64,000 nt of DNA from Clusia tigrina. Its lineage: Eukaryota > Arthropoda > Insecta > Diptera > Clusiidae. A program made the translations under genes and the position numbers. The stretch's first letter is position 1, and every line of letters begins with the position of its first letter. The notes under the pieces were generated by a model that saw only the letters and a program-made list of their open reading frames with translations, had not been told where the DNA came from and did no database searches. The stretch spans positions 100,734,542-100,798,541 of the forward strand of contig OV050032.1 of NCBI GenBank assembly GCA_920105625.2. The letters run 5' to 3'. Shown here in pieces: positions 24,455 through 36,987 of this stretch.

Positions 24455-26796
24455 TTGCAACATATAAATGCTTGTAACTTTTTACTGGAGCGTCATAAAA
24501 GCTTGAAATTTTGTAACAATAAAGTACTCGAGCCTCTTGTCAATTTAAGCTATCGCTCAAAACTATGCTACCCTAGAGTCCCAAATCAAACACTGATAAA
24601 ACTTCAAACGCCCCTAACTTCTATACGGTACGTCCTACACCTATCAAAGTTGGCAACATTCAAATGCTGGTAACTTTTTACTGGAGCGTCATAAAACCTT
24701 GAAATTTTGTAACAATGAAGTACCCGAGCCTCTTGTCAATTTAAGCTATCGCTCAAAGCTATGCTACCCTATAGTCCCAAATCAAACACTGATAAAACTT
24801 CAAACGCCCCTAACTTCTTTAAGGTACGTCCTACACCTATCAAAGTTGGCAACATTCAAATGCTTGTAACCTTTTACTGGAGCGTCATAAAACCTTGAAA
24901 TTTTGTAACAATAAAGTACTCGAGCCTCTTGTCAATTTAAGCCATCGCTCAAAGCTATGCTACCCTAGTGTCCCAAATCAAACACTGATAAAACTTCAAA
25001 CGCCCCTAACTTCTTTGCGGTACGTCCTACACCTATCAAAGTTTGCAACATACAAATGCTTGTAACTTTTTACTGGAGCGTCATAAAACCTTGAAATTTT
25101 GTAACAATAAAGTACTCGAGCCTCTTGTCAATTTAAGCTATCGCTCAAAACTATGCTACCCTAGAGTCCCAAATCAAACACTGATAAAACTTAAAACGCC
25201 CCTAACTTCTATACGGTACGTCCTACACCTATCAAAGTTGGCAACATTCAAATGCTTGTAACTTTTTACTGGAGCGTCATAAAACCTTGAAATTTTGTAA
25301 CAATAAAGTACTCGAGCCTCTTGGCAATTTAAGCCATCGCTCAAAGCTATGCTTCCCTAGAGTCCCAAATCGAACACTGATAAAACTTCAAACGCCCCTA
25401 ACTTCTTTACGGTACGTCCTACACCTATCAAAGTTTGCAACATACAAATGCTTGTAACTTTTTACTGGAGCGTCATAAAACCTTGAAATTTTGTAACAAT
25501 GAAGTACCCGAGCTTCTTTTCAATTTAAGCCATCGCTCAAAGCTATGCTACCCTTGAGTCCCAAATCAAACACTGATAAAACTTCAAATGGCCCTAACTT
25601 CTATACGGTACGTCCTACACCTATCAAAGTTTGCAACATACAAATGCTTGTAACTTTTTACTGGAGCGTCATAAAACCTTGAAATTTTGTAACAATGAAG
25701 AAACCGAGCCTCTTGTCAATTTAAGCTATCGCTCAAAACTATGCTACCCTAGAGTCCCAAATACAACACTGATAAAACTTCAAATGGCCCTAACTTCTTT
25801 ACGGTACGTCCTACACCTATCAAAGTTTGCAACATACAAATGCTTGTAACTTTTTACTGGAGCGTCATAAAACCTTGAAATTTTGTAACAATGAAGTACC
25901 CGAGGCTCTTGTCAATTTAAGCTATCGCTCAAAGCTATGCTACGCTTGAGTCCCAAATCAAACACTGATAAAACTTCAAACGCCCCTAACTTCTATACGG
26001 TACGTCCTACACCTATCAAAGTTAGCAACATACAAATGCTTGTAACTTTTTACTGGAACCTTGAAATTTTGTAACAATAAAGTACTCGAGCCTCTTGTCC
26101 ATTTAAGCCATCGCTCAAAGCTATGCTACCCTAGAGTCCCAAATCAAACACTAATAAAACTTCAAATGGCCCTAACTTCTTTACGGTACGTCCTACACCT
26201 ATCAAAGTTGGCAACATTCAAATTCTTGTAACTCTTTACTGGAGCGTCATAAAACCTTGAAATTTTGTAACAATGAAGTACCCGAGCTTCTTGTCAATTT
26301 AAGCTATCGCTCAAAGCTATGCTACCCTAGAGTCCCAAATCAAACACTGATAAAACTTCAAACGCCCCTAACTTCTTTACGGTACGTCCTACACCTATCA
26401 AAGTTGGCAACATTCAAATGCTTATAACTTTTTACTGGAGCGTCATAAAACCTTGAAATTTTGTAACAATAAAGTACTCGAGCCTCTTGCCAATTTAAGC
26501 CATCGCTCAAAGCTATGCTACCCTAGAGTCCCAAATCAAACACTGATAAAACTTCAAACGCCTCTAACTTCTATACGGTACGTCCTACACCTATCAAAGT
26601 TAGCAACATACAAATGCTTGTAACTTTTTACTGGAGGGTCATAAAACCTTGAAATTTTGTAACAATAAAGAACTCGAGCCTCTTGTCCATTTAAGCCATC
26701 GCTCAAAGCTATGCTACCCTAGAGTCCCAAATCAAACACTGATAAAACTTCAAACGCCCCTAACTTCTATACGGTACGTCCTACACTTATGAAAGT
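24455..26796 (+). repeat. HindIII-marked HOR, 12-monomer unit (2,342 bp)
   Basis: Same marker order as the preceding unit with one extra monomer (GCTTATAAC / CTTGCCAATTT, near 26413) inserted before the closing GGAGGGTCAT monomer. It shares AAATCGAAC, GAGCTTCTTTTC, CCCGAGGCTC and the 10-bp deletion with copy 1, so the two units descend from one recent ancestor. Confidence 0.9.
26023..26208 (+). repeat. 186-bp monomer with 10-bp deletion, copy 2
   Basis: Identical ACTGGAACCTTG junction to the monomer at 23877, followed by the same CACTAATAAAAC variant. It is a derived copy by segmental duplication, not an independent deletion. Confidence 0.95.
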
Positions 26797-28951
26797 TTGC
26801 AACATATAAATGCTTGTAACTTTTTACTGGAGCGTCATAAAAGCTTGAAATTTTGTAACAATAAAGTACTCGAGCCTCTTGTCAATTTAAGCTATCGCTC
26901 AAAACTATGCTACCCTTGAGTCCTAAATCAAACACTGATAAAACTTCAAACGCCCCTAACTTCTATACGGTACGTCCTACACCTATCAAAGTTGGCAACA
27001 TTCAAATGCTGGTAACTTTTTACTGGAGCGTCATAAAACCTTGAAATTTTGTAACAATGAAGTACCCGAGCCTCTTGTCAATTTAAGCTATCGCTCAAAG
27101 CTATGCTACCCTAGAGTCCCAAATCAAACACTGATAAAACTTCAAACGCCCCTAACTTCTTTACGGTACGTCCTACACCTATCAAAGTTGGCAACATTCA
27201 AATGCTTGTAACCTTTTACTGGAGCGTCATAAAACCTTGAAATTTTGTAACAATAAAGTACTCGAGCCTCTTGTCAATTTAAGACATCGCTCAAAGCTAT
27301 GCTACCCTAGAGTCCCAAATCAAACACTGATAAAACTTCAAACGCCCCTAACTTCTTTGCGGTACGTCCTACACCTATCAAAGTTTGCAACATACAAATG
27401 CTTGTAACTTTTTACTGGAGCGTCATAAAACCTTGAAATTTTGTAACAATAAAGTACTCGAGCCTCTTGTCAATTTAAGCTATCGCTCAAAACTATGCTA
27501 CCCTAGAGTCCCAAATCAAACACTGATAAAGCTTCAAACGCCCCTAACTTCTATACGGTACGTCCTACACCTATCAAAGTTGGCAACATTCAAATGCTTG
27601 TAACTTTTTACTGGAGCGTCATAAAACCTTGAAATTTTGTAACAATAAAGTACTCGAGCCTCTTGTCAATTTAAGCCATCGCTCAAAGCTTTGCTTCCTC
27701 AGAGTCCCAAATCAAACACTGATAAAACTTCAAACGCCCCTAACTTCTTTACGGTACGTCCTACACCTATCAAAGTTTGCAACATAAAAATGCTTGTAAC
27801 CTTTTACTGGAGCGTCATAAAACCTTGAAATTTTGTAACAATAAAGTACTCGAGCCTCTTGTCAATTTAAGACATCGCTCAAAGCTATGCTACCCTAGAG
27901 TCCCAAATCAAACACTGATAAAACTTCAAACGCCCCTAACTTCTTTGCGGTACGTCCTACACCTATCAAAGTTTGCAACATACAAATGCTTGTAACTTTT
28001 TACTGGAGCGTCATAAAACCTTGAAATTTTGTAACAATAAAGTACTCGAGCCTCTTGTCAATTTAAGCTATCGCTCAAAACTATGCTACCCTAGAGTCCC
28101 AAATCAAACACTGATAAAGCTTCAAACGCCCCTAACTTCTATACGGTACGTCCTACACCTATCAAAGTTGGCAACATTCAAATGCTTGTAACTTTTTACT
28201 GGAGCGTCATAAAACCTTGAAATTTTGTAACAATAAAGTACTCGAGCCTCTTGTCAATTTAAGCCATCGCTCAAAGCTTTGCTTCCTCAGAGTCCCAAAT
28301 CAAACACTGATAAAACTTCAAACGCCCCTAACTTCTTTACGGTACGTCCTACACCTATCAAAGTTTGCAACATAAAAATGCTTGTAACTTTTTACTGGTG
28401 CGTCATAAAACCTTGAAATTTTGTAACAATTAAGTACTCGAGCCTCTTGTCAATTTAAGCTATCGCTCAAAACTATGCTACCCTAGAGTCCCAAATCAAA
28501 CACTGATAAAACTTCAAACGCCCCTAACTTCTATACGGTACGTCCTACACCTATCAAAGTTGGCAACATTCAAATGCTTGTAACTTTTTACTGGAGCGTC
28601 ATAAAACCTTGAAATTTTGTAACAATAAAGTACTCGAACCTCTTGTCAATTTAAGCCATCGCTCAAAGCTATGCTTCCCTAGAGTCCCAAATCAAACACT
28701 GATAAAACTTCAAACGCCCCTAACTTCTTTACGGTACGTCCTACACCTATCAAAGTTTGCAACATACAAATGCTTGTAACTTTTTACTGGAGCGTCATAA
28801 AACCTTGAAATTTTGTAACAATAAAGTACTCGAGCCTCTTGTCAATTTAAGCTATCGCTCAAAACTATGCTACCCTAGAGTCCCAAATCAAACACTGATA
28901 AAACTTCAAACGCCCTAACTTCTATACGGTACGTCCTACACCTATGAAAGT
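26797..28951 (+). repeat. HindIII-marked HOR, divergent 11-monomer unit (2,155 bp)
   Basis: Opens like the other units (AAAGCTTG at 26841, GCTGGTAAC, TAACCTTTTAC) but its middle is replaced by an internal 3-monomer duplication: the monomers at 27385 and 27973 are 588 bp apart with shared GACATCGC, AAAGCTTC (HindIII 27529 and 28117) and GCTTTGCTTCCTCAG variants. It lacks the GAACCCGAG and 10-bp-deletion monomers. A 1-bp deletion (AACGCCCTAAC near 28911) makes it 2,155 bp. Confidence 0.86.
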
Positions 28952-31893
28952 TTGCAACATATAAATGCTTGTAACTTTTTACTGGAGCGTCATAAAAGCT
29001 TGAAATTTTGTAACAATAAAGTACTCGAGCCTCTTGTCAATTTAAGCTATCGCTCAAAACTATGCTACCCTAGAGTCCCAAATCAAACACTGATTAAACT
29101 TCAAACGCCCCTAACTTCTATACGGCACGTCCTACACCTATCAAAGTTGGCAACATTCAAATGCTGGTAACTTTTTACTGGAGCGTTATAAAACCTTGAA
29201 ATTTTGTAACAATGAAGTACCCGAGCCTCTTGTCAATTTAAGCTATCGCTCAAAGCTATGCTACCCTAGAGTCCCAAATCAAACACTGATAAAACTTCAA
29301 ACGCCCCTAACTTCTTTACGGTACGTCCTACACCTATCAAAGTTGGCAACATTCAAATGCTTGTAACCTTTTACTGGAGCGTCATAAAACCTTGAAATTT
29401 TGTAACAATAAAGTACTCGAGCCTCTTGTCAATTTAAGCCATCGCTCAAAGCTATGCTACCCTAGAGTCCCAAATCAAACACTGATAAAACTTCAAACGC
29501 CCCTAACGTCTTTACGGTACGTCCTACACCTATCAAAGTTTGCAACATACAAATGCTTGTAACTTTTTACTGGAGCGTCATAAAACCTTGAAATTTTGTA
29601 ACAATAAAGTACTCGAGCCTCTTGTCAATTTAAGCTATCACTCAAAACTATGCTACCCTAGAGTCCCAAATCAAACACTGATAAAACTTCAAACGCCCCT
29701 AACTTCTATACGGTACGTCCTACACCTATCAAAGTTGGCAACATTCAAATGCTTGTAACTTTTTACTGGAGCGTCATAAAACCTTGAAATTTTGTAACAA
29801 TAAAGTACTCGAGCCTCTTGTCAATTTAAGCCATCGCTCAAAGCTATGCTTCCCTAGAGTCCCAAATCAAACACTGATAAAACTTCAAACGCCCCTAACT
29901 TCTTTACGGTACGTCCTACACCTATCAAAGTTTGCAACATACAAATGCTTGTAACTTTTTACTGGAGCGTCATAAAACCTTGAAATTTTGTAACAATTAA
30001 GTACTCGAGCCTCTTGTCAATTTAAGCTATCGCTCAAAACTATGCTACCCTAGAGTCCCAAATCAAACACTGATAAAACTTCAAACGCCCCTAACTTCTA
30101 TACGGTACGTCCTACACCTATCAAAGTTGGCAACATTCAAATGCTTGTAACTTTTTACTGGAGCGTCATAAAACCTTGAAATTTTGTAACAATAAAGTAC
30201 TCGAACCTCTTGTCAATTTAAGCCATCGCTCAAAGCTATGCTTCCCTAGAGTCCCAAATCAAACACTGATAAAACTTCAAACGCCCCTAACTTCTTTACG
30301 GTACGTCCTACACCTATCAAAGTTTGCAACATACAAATGCTTGTAACTTTTTACTGGAGCGTCATAAAACCTTGAAATTTTGTAACAATAAAGTACTCGA
30401 GCCTCTTGTCAATTTAAGCTATCGCTCAAAACTATGCTACCCTAGAGTCCCAAATCAAACACTGATAAAACTTCAAACGCCCCTAACTTTTATACGGTAC
30501 GTCCTACACCTATCAAAGTTGGCAACATTCAAATGCTTGTAACTTTTTACTGGAGCTTCATAAAACCTTGAAATTTTGTAACAATAAAGTACTCGAGCCT
30601 CTTGTCAATTTAAGCCATCGCTCAAAGCTATGCTTCCCTAGAGTCCCAAATCAAACACTGATACAACTTCAAACGCCCCTAACTTCTTTACGGTACGTCC
30701 TACACCTATCAAAGTTTGCAACATACAAATGCTTGTAACTTTTTACTGGAGCGTCAAAAAAACTTTAAAATTTTGTAACAATGAAGTACCCGAGCTTCTG
30801 GTCAATTTAAGCCATCGCTCAAAGCTATGCTACCCTTGAGTCCCAAATCAAACACTGATAAAACTTCAAACGCCCCTAACTTCTTTACGGTACGTCCTAC
30901 ACCTATCAAAGTTTGCAACATACAAATGCTTGTAACTTTTTACTGGAGCGTCATAAAACCTTGAAATTTTGTAACAATTAAGTACTCGAGCCTCTTGTCA
31001 ATTTAAGCTATCGCTCAAAACTATGCTACCCTAGAGTCCCAAATCAAATACTGATAAAACTTCAAACGCCCCTAACTTCTATACGGTACGTCCTACACCT
31101 ATAAAAGTTGGCAACATTCAAATGCTTGTAACTTTTTACTGGAGCGTCATAAAACCTTGAAATTTTGTAACAATAAAGTACTCGAACCTCTTGTCAATTT
31201 AAGCCATCGCTCAAAGCTATGCTTCCCTAGAGTCCCAAATCAAACACTGATAAAACTTCAAACGCCCCTAACTTCTTTACGGTACGTCCTACACCTATCA
31301 AAGTTTGCAACATACAAATGCTTGTAACTTTTTACTGGAGCGTCATAAAACCTTGAAATTTTGTAACAATAAAGTACTCGAGCCTCTTGTCAATTTAAGC
31401 TATCGCTAAAAACTATGCTACCCTAGAGTCCCAAATCAAACACTGATAAAACTTCAAACGCCCCTAACTTCTATACGGTACGTCCTACACCTATCAAAGT
31501 TGGCAACATTCAAATGCTTGTAACTTTTTACTGGAGCTTCATAAAACCTTGAAATTTTGTAACAATAAAGTACTCGAGCCTCTTGTCAATTTAAGCCATC
31601 GCTCAAAGCTATGCTTCCCTAGAGTCCCAAATCAAACACTGATAAAACTTTAAACGCCCCTAACTTCTTTACGGTACGTCCTACACCTATCAAAGTTTGC
31701 AACATACAAATGCTTGTAACTTTTTACTGGAGCGTCAAAAAAACTTTAAAATTTTGTAACAATGAAGTTCCCGAGCTTCTGGTCAATTTAAGCCATCGCT
31801 CAAAGCTATGCTACCCTTGAGTCCCAAATCAAACACTGATAAAACTTCAAATGGCCCTAACTTCTATACGGTACGTCCTACACCTATCAAAGT
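28952..31893 (+). repeat. 8- and 5-monomer repeat region
   Basis: The opening HindIII monomer (28952) is followed by monomers marked AACAATTAAG (near 28429, 29995, 30975) and TACTCGAACC (28631, 30198, 31179). Spacings of 1,567 and 981 bp are eight monomers minus 1 bp and five monomers plus 1 bp. GGAGCTTCAT (30552, 31533) and GCGTCAAAAAAACTTT (30751, 31732) also recur at 981 bp. The last variant carries a 1-bp insertion in both copies. Confidence 0.84.
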
Positions 31894-33069
31894 TTGCAAC
31901 ATACAAATGCTTGTAACTTTTTACTGGAGCGTCATAAAACCTTGAAATTTTGTAACAATGAAGAACCCGAGCCTCTTGTCAATTTAAGCTATCGCTCAAA
32001 ACTATGCTACCCTAGAGTCCCAAATCAAACACTGATAAAACTTCAAACTCCCCTAACTTCTTTACGGTACGTCCTACACCTATCAAAGTTTGCAACATAC
32101 AAATGCTTGTAACTTTTTACTGGAGCGTCATAAAACCTTGAAATTTTGTAACAATGAAGTACCCGAGCCTCTTGTCAATTTAAGCTATCGCTCAAAGCTA
32201 TGCTACGCTTGAGTCCCAAATCAAACACTGATAAAACTTCAAACGCCCCTAACTTCTATACGGTACGTCCTACACCTATCAAAGTTAGCAACATACAAAT
32301 GCTTGTAACTTTTTACTGGAGGGTCATAAAACCTTGAAATTTTGTAACAATAAAGAACTCGAGCCTCTTGTCCATTTAAGCCATCGCTCAAAGCTATGCT
32401 ACCCTAGAGTCCCAAATCAAACACTGATAAAACTTCAAATGACCCTAACTTCTTTACGGTACATCCTACACCTATCAAAGTTGGCAACATTCAAATGCTT
32501 GTAACTCTTTACTGGAGCGTCATAAAACCTTGAAATTTTGTAACAATGAAGTACCCGAGCCTCTTGTCAATTTAAGCTATCGCTCAAAACTATGCAACCC
32601 TAGAGTCCCAAATCAAACACTGATAAAACTTCAAACTCCCCTAACTTCTTTACGGTACGTCCTACACCTATCAAAGTTTGCAACATACAAATGCTTGTAA
32701 CTTTTTACTGGAGCGTCATAAAACCTTGAAATTTTGTAACAATGAAGTGCTCGAGCGTCTTGTCAATTTAAGCCATCGCTCAAAGCTATGCTACCCTTGA
32801 GTCCCAAATCAAACACTGATAAAACTTCAAATGGCCCTAACTTCTTTACGGTACGTCGTACACCTATCAAAGTTGGCAACATTCAAATGCTTGTAACTCT
32901 TTACTGGAGCGTCATAAAACCTTGAAATTTTGTAACAATGAAGTACCCGAGCCTCTTGTCAATTTAAGCTATCGCTCAAAGCTATGCTACGCCTGAGTCC
33001 CAAATCAAACACTGATAAAACTTCAAACGCCCCTAACTTCTATACGGTACGTCCTACACCTATAAAAGT
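31894..33069 (+). repeat. Six-monomer transition block
   Basis: Starts with a GAACCCGAG monomer, then CTACGCTTGAG, GGAGGGTCAT with AAAGAACTCGAG, and CTCTTTACTGG monomers like those near 20.3-21.9 kb. It ends with a GTGCTCGAG / CGTCGTACACC monomer (32678) and a CTACGCCTGAG monomer (32874). These last two correspond to types 11 and 12 of the 12-mer HOR found after 46.4 kb. Confidence 0.75.
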
Positions 33070-33851
33070 TTGCAACATACAAATGCTTGTAACTTTTTAC
33101 TGGAGGGTCATAAAACCTTGAAATTTTGTAACAATAAAGTACTCGAGCCTCTTGTCCATTTAAGCCATCGCTCAAAGCTATGCTACCCTAGAGTCCCAAA
33201 TCAAACACTGAAAAAACTTCAAATGGCCCTAACTCTTTACGGTACGTCCTACACCTATCAAAGTTGGCAACATTCAAATGCTTGTAATTCTTTACTGGAG
33301 CGTCATAAAACCTTGAAATTTTGTAACAATGAAGTACCCGAGCCTCTTGTCAATTTAAGCTATCGCTCAAAGCTATGCTACGCCTGAGTCCCAAATCAAA
33401 CACTGATAAAACTTCAAACGCCCCTAACTTCTATACGGTACGTCCTACACCTATAAAAGTTTGCAACATACAAATGCTTGTAACTTTTTACTGGAGGGTC
33501 ATAAAACCTTGAAATTTTGTAACAATAAAGTACTCGAGCCTCTTGTCCATTTAAGCCATCGCTCAAAGCTATGCTACCCTAGAGTCCCAAATCAAACACT
33601 GATACAACTTCAAATGGCCCTAACTCTTTACGGTACGTCCTACACCTATCAAAGTTGGCAACATTCAAATGCTTGTAATTCTTTACTGGAGCGTCATAAA
33701 ACCTTGAAATTTTGTAACAATGAAGTACCCGAGCCTCTTGTCAATTTAAGCTATCGCTCAAAGCTATGCTACCCTAGAGTCCCAAATCAAACACTGATAA
33801 AACTTCAAACGCCCCTAACTTCTTTACGGTACGTCCTACACCTATCAAAGT
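33070..33851 (+). repeat. Tandem dimer duplication (2 x 391 bp)
   Basis: Two copies of a GGAGGGTCAT / TTGTCCATTT monomer plus a TTGTAATTCTTTACTGG monomer, starting at 33070 and 33461. Both carry CTATAAAAGTTTGC just upstream and the same 1-bp deletion (TAACTCTTTACGG at 33231 and 33622), so the period is 391 instead of 392 bp. The second dimer ends in CCCTAGAG instead of CGCCTGAG. Confidence 0.9.
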
Positions 33852-34047
33852 TTGCAACATACAAATGCTTGTAACGTTTTACTGGAGCGTCATAAAACCT
33901 TGAAATTTTGTAACAATGAAGTGCTCGAGCCTCTTGTCAATTTAAGCCATCGCTCAAAGCTATGCTACCTTAGAGTCCCAAATCAAACACTGATAAAACT
34001 TCAAACGCCCCTAACTTCTTTACGGTACGTCCTACACCTATCAAAGT

Positions 34048-35419
34048 TTGCAACATACAAATGCTTGTAACTTTTTACTGGAGCGTCATAAAACCTTGAA
34101 ATTTTGTAACAATAAAGTACCCGAGCCTCTTGTCAATTTAAGCTATCGCTCAAAACTATGCTACCCTAGAGTCCCAAATCAAACACTGATAAAACTTCAA
34201 ACGCCCCTAACTTATATACGGTACGTCCTACACCTATCAAAGTTTGCAACATACAAATGCTTGTAACGTTTTACTGGAGCGTCATAAAACCTTGAAATTT
34301 TGTAACAATGAAGTGCTCGAGCCTCTTGTCAATTTAAACCATCGCTCAAAGCTATGCTACCCTTGAGTCCCAAATCAAACACTGATAAAACTTCAAATGG
34401 CCCTAACTTCTATACGGTACGTCCTACACCTATCAAAGTTAGCAACACACAAATGCTTGTAACTTTTTACTGGAGCGTCATAAAACCTTGAAATTTTGTA
34501 ACAATGAAGTACCCGAGCCTCTTGTCAATTTAAGCTATCGCTCAAAGCTATGCTACCCTAGAGTCCCAAATCAAACACTGATAAAACTTCAAACGCCCCT
34601 AAATTCTATACGGTACGTCCTACACCTATCAAAGTTTGCAACATACAAATGCTTGTAACTTTTTACTGGAGCGTCATAAAACCTTGAAATTTTGTAACAA
34701 TAAAGTACTCGAGCCTCTTGTCAATTTAAGCCATCGCTCAAAGCTATGCTACCCTAGAGTCCCAAATCAAACACTGATAAAACTTCAAAAGGCCCTAACT
34801 TCTTTACGGTACGTCCTACACCTATCAAAGTTGGCAACATTCAAATGCTTGTAACTTTTTACTGGAGCGTCATAAAACCTTGAAATTTTGTAACAATAAA
34901 GTACTCGAGCCTCCTGTCAATTTAAGCCATCGCTCTAAGCAATGCTACTCTAGAGTCCCAAATCAAGCACTGATAAAACTTCAAACGCCCCTAACTTCTT
35001 TACGGTACGTCCTACACCTATCAAAGTTTGCAACATACAAATGCTTGTAATCTTTTACTGGAGCGTCATAAAACCTTGAAATTTTGTAACAATGAAGTAC
35101 CCGAGCTTCTTGTCAATTTAAGCCATCGCTCAAAGCTATGCTACCCTTGAGTCCCAAATCAAACACTGATAAAACTTCAAATGGCCCTAACTTCTATACG
35201 GTACGTCCTACACCTATCAAAGTTTGCAACATACAAATGCTTGTAACTTTTTACTGGAGCGTCATAAAACCTTGAAATTTTGTAACAATAAAGTACTCGA
35301 GCCTCTTGTCAATTTAAGCCATCGCTCAAAGCTATGCTTCCCTAGAGTCCCAAATCAAACACTGATAAAACTTCAAACGCCCCTAACTTCTTTACGGTAC
35401 GTCCTACACCTATCAAAGT
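34048..35419 (+). repeat. 7-monomer HOR unit (1,372 bp), copy 1
   Basis: Markers that recur at +1,372 bp: AACTTATATACGG, AAACCATCGC, GTTAGCAACACAC, CTAAATTCTATACGG, GCTCTAAGCAATG with CAAGCACTG, TAATCTTTTACTGG and ATGCTTCCC. The combination of several private substitutions at one exact spacing makes the duplication secure. Confidence 0.92.
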
Positions 35420-36791
35420 TTGCAACATACAAATGCTTGTAACTTTTTACTGGAGCGTCATAAAACCTTGAAATTTTGTAACAATAAAGTACTCGAGCCT
35501 CTTGTCAATTTAAGCTATCGCTCAAAACTATGCTACCCTAGAGTCCCAAATCAAACACTGATAAAACTTCAAACGCCCCTAACTTATATACGGTACGTCC
35601 TACACCTATCAAAGTTTGCAACATACAAATGCTTGTAACGTTTTACTGGAGCGTCATAAAACCTTGAAATTTTGTAACAATGAAGTGCTCGAGCCTCTTG
35701 TCAATTTAAACCATCGCTCAAAGCTATGCTACCCTTGAGTCCCAAATCAAACACTGATAAAACTTCAAATGGCCCTAACTTCTATACGGTACGTCCTACA
35801 CCTGTCAAAGTTAGCAACACACAAATGCTTGTAACTTTTTACTGGAGCGTCATAAAACCTTGAAATTTTGTAACAATGAAGTACCCGAGCCTCTTGTCAA
35901 TTTAAGCTATCGCTCAAAGCTATGCTACCCTAGAGTCCCAAATCAAACACTGATAAAACTTCAAACGCCCCTAAATTCTATACGGTACGTCCTACACCTA
36001 TCAAAGTTTGCAACATACAAATGCTTGTAACTTTTTACTGGAGCGTCATAAAACCTTGAAATTTTGTAACAATAAAGTACTCGAGCCTCTTGTCAATTTA
36101 AGCCATCGCTCAAAGCTATGCTACCCTAGAGTCCCAAATCAAACACTGATAAAACTTCAAAGGGCCCTAACTTCTTTACGGTACGTCCTACACCTATCAA
36201 AGTTGGCAACATTCAAATGCTTGTAACTTTTTACTGGAGCGTCATAAAACCTTGAAATTTTGTAACAATAAAGTACTCGAGCCTCCTGTCAATTTAAGAC
36301 ATCGCTCTAAGCAATGCTACTCTAGAGTCCCAAATCAAGCACTGATAAAACTTCAAACGCCCCTAACTTCTTTACGGTACGTCCTACACCTATCAAAGTT
36401 TGCAACATACAAATGCTTGTAATCTTTTACTGGAGCGTCATAAAACCTTGAAATTTTGTAACAATGAAGTACCCGAGATTCTTGTCAATTTAAGCCATCG
36501 CTCAAAGCTATGCTACCCTTGAGTCCCAAGTCAAACACTGATAAAACTTCAAATGGCCCTAACTTCTATACGGTACGTCCTACACCTATCAAAGTTTGCA
36601 ACATACAAATGCTTGTAACTTTTTACTGGAGCGTCATAAAACCTTGAAATTTTGTAACAATAAAGTACTCGAGCCTCTTGTCAATTTAAGCCATCGCTCA
36701 AAGCTATGCTTCCCTAGAGTCCCAAATCAAACACTGATAAAACTTCAAACGCCCCTAACTTCTTTACGGTACGTCCTACACCTATCAAAGT
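35420..36791 (+). repeat. 7-monomer HOR unit (1,372 bp), copy 2
   Basis: Same monomer order as the preceding unit with a handful of private changes, such as CAAAGGGCCC for CAAAAGGCCC, CCTGTCAAAG near 35802 and GACATCGC near 36299. A third, six-monomer derivative lies at 38163-39338 (CTAAATTC, CAAAGGGCCC, TAATCTTTTAC). Confidence 0.92.
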
Positions 36792-36987
36792 TTGCAAAAT
36801 AGAAATGCTTGTAACTTTTTACTGGAGCGTCATAAAATCTTGAAATTTTGTAACAATAAAGTACTCGAGCCTCTTGTCAATTTAAGCTATCGCTCAAAAC
36901 TATGCTACCCTAGAGTCCCAAATCAAACACTGATAAAACTTCAAACGCCCCTAACTTCTATACGGTACGTCCTACACCTATCAAAGT

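Noticed and set aside
32678..33460. The CGTCGTACACC change as a distinct functional motif
   Set aside because: It is one C-to-G substitution that travels with type 11 monomers (32678, 46587, 51291 and later units), so it is a lineage marker only.
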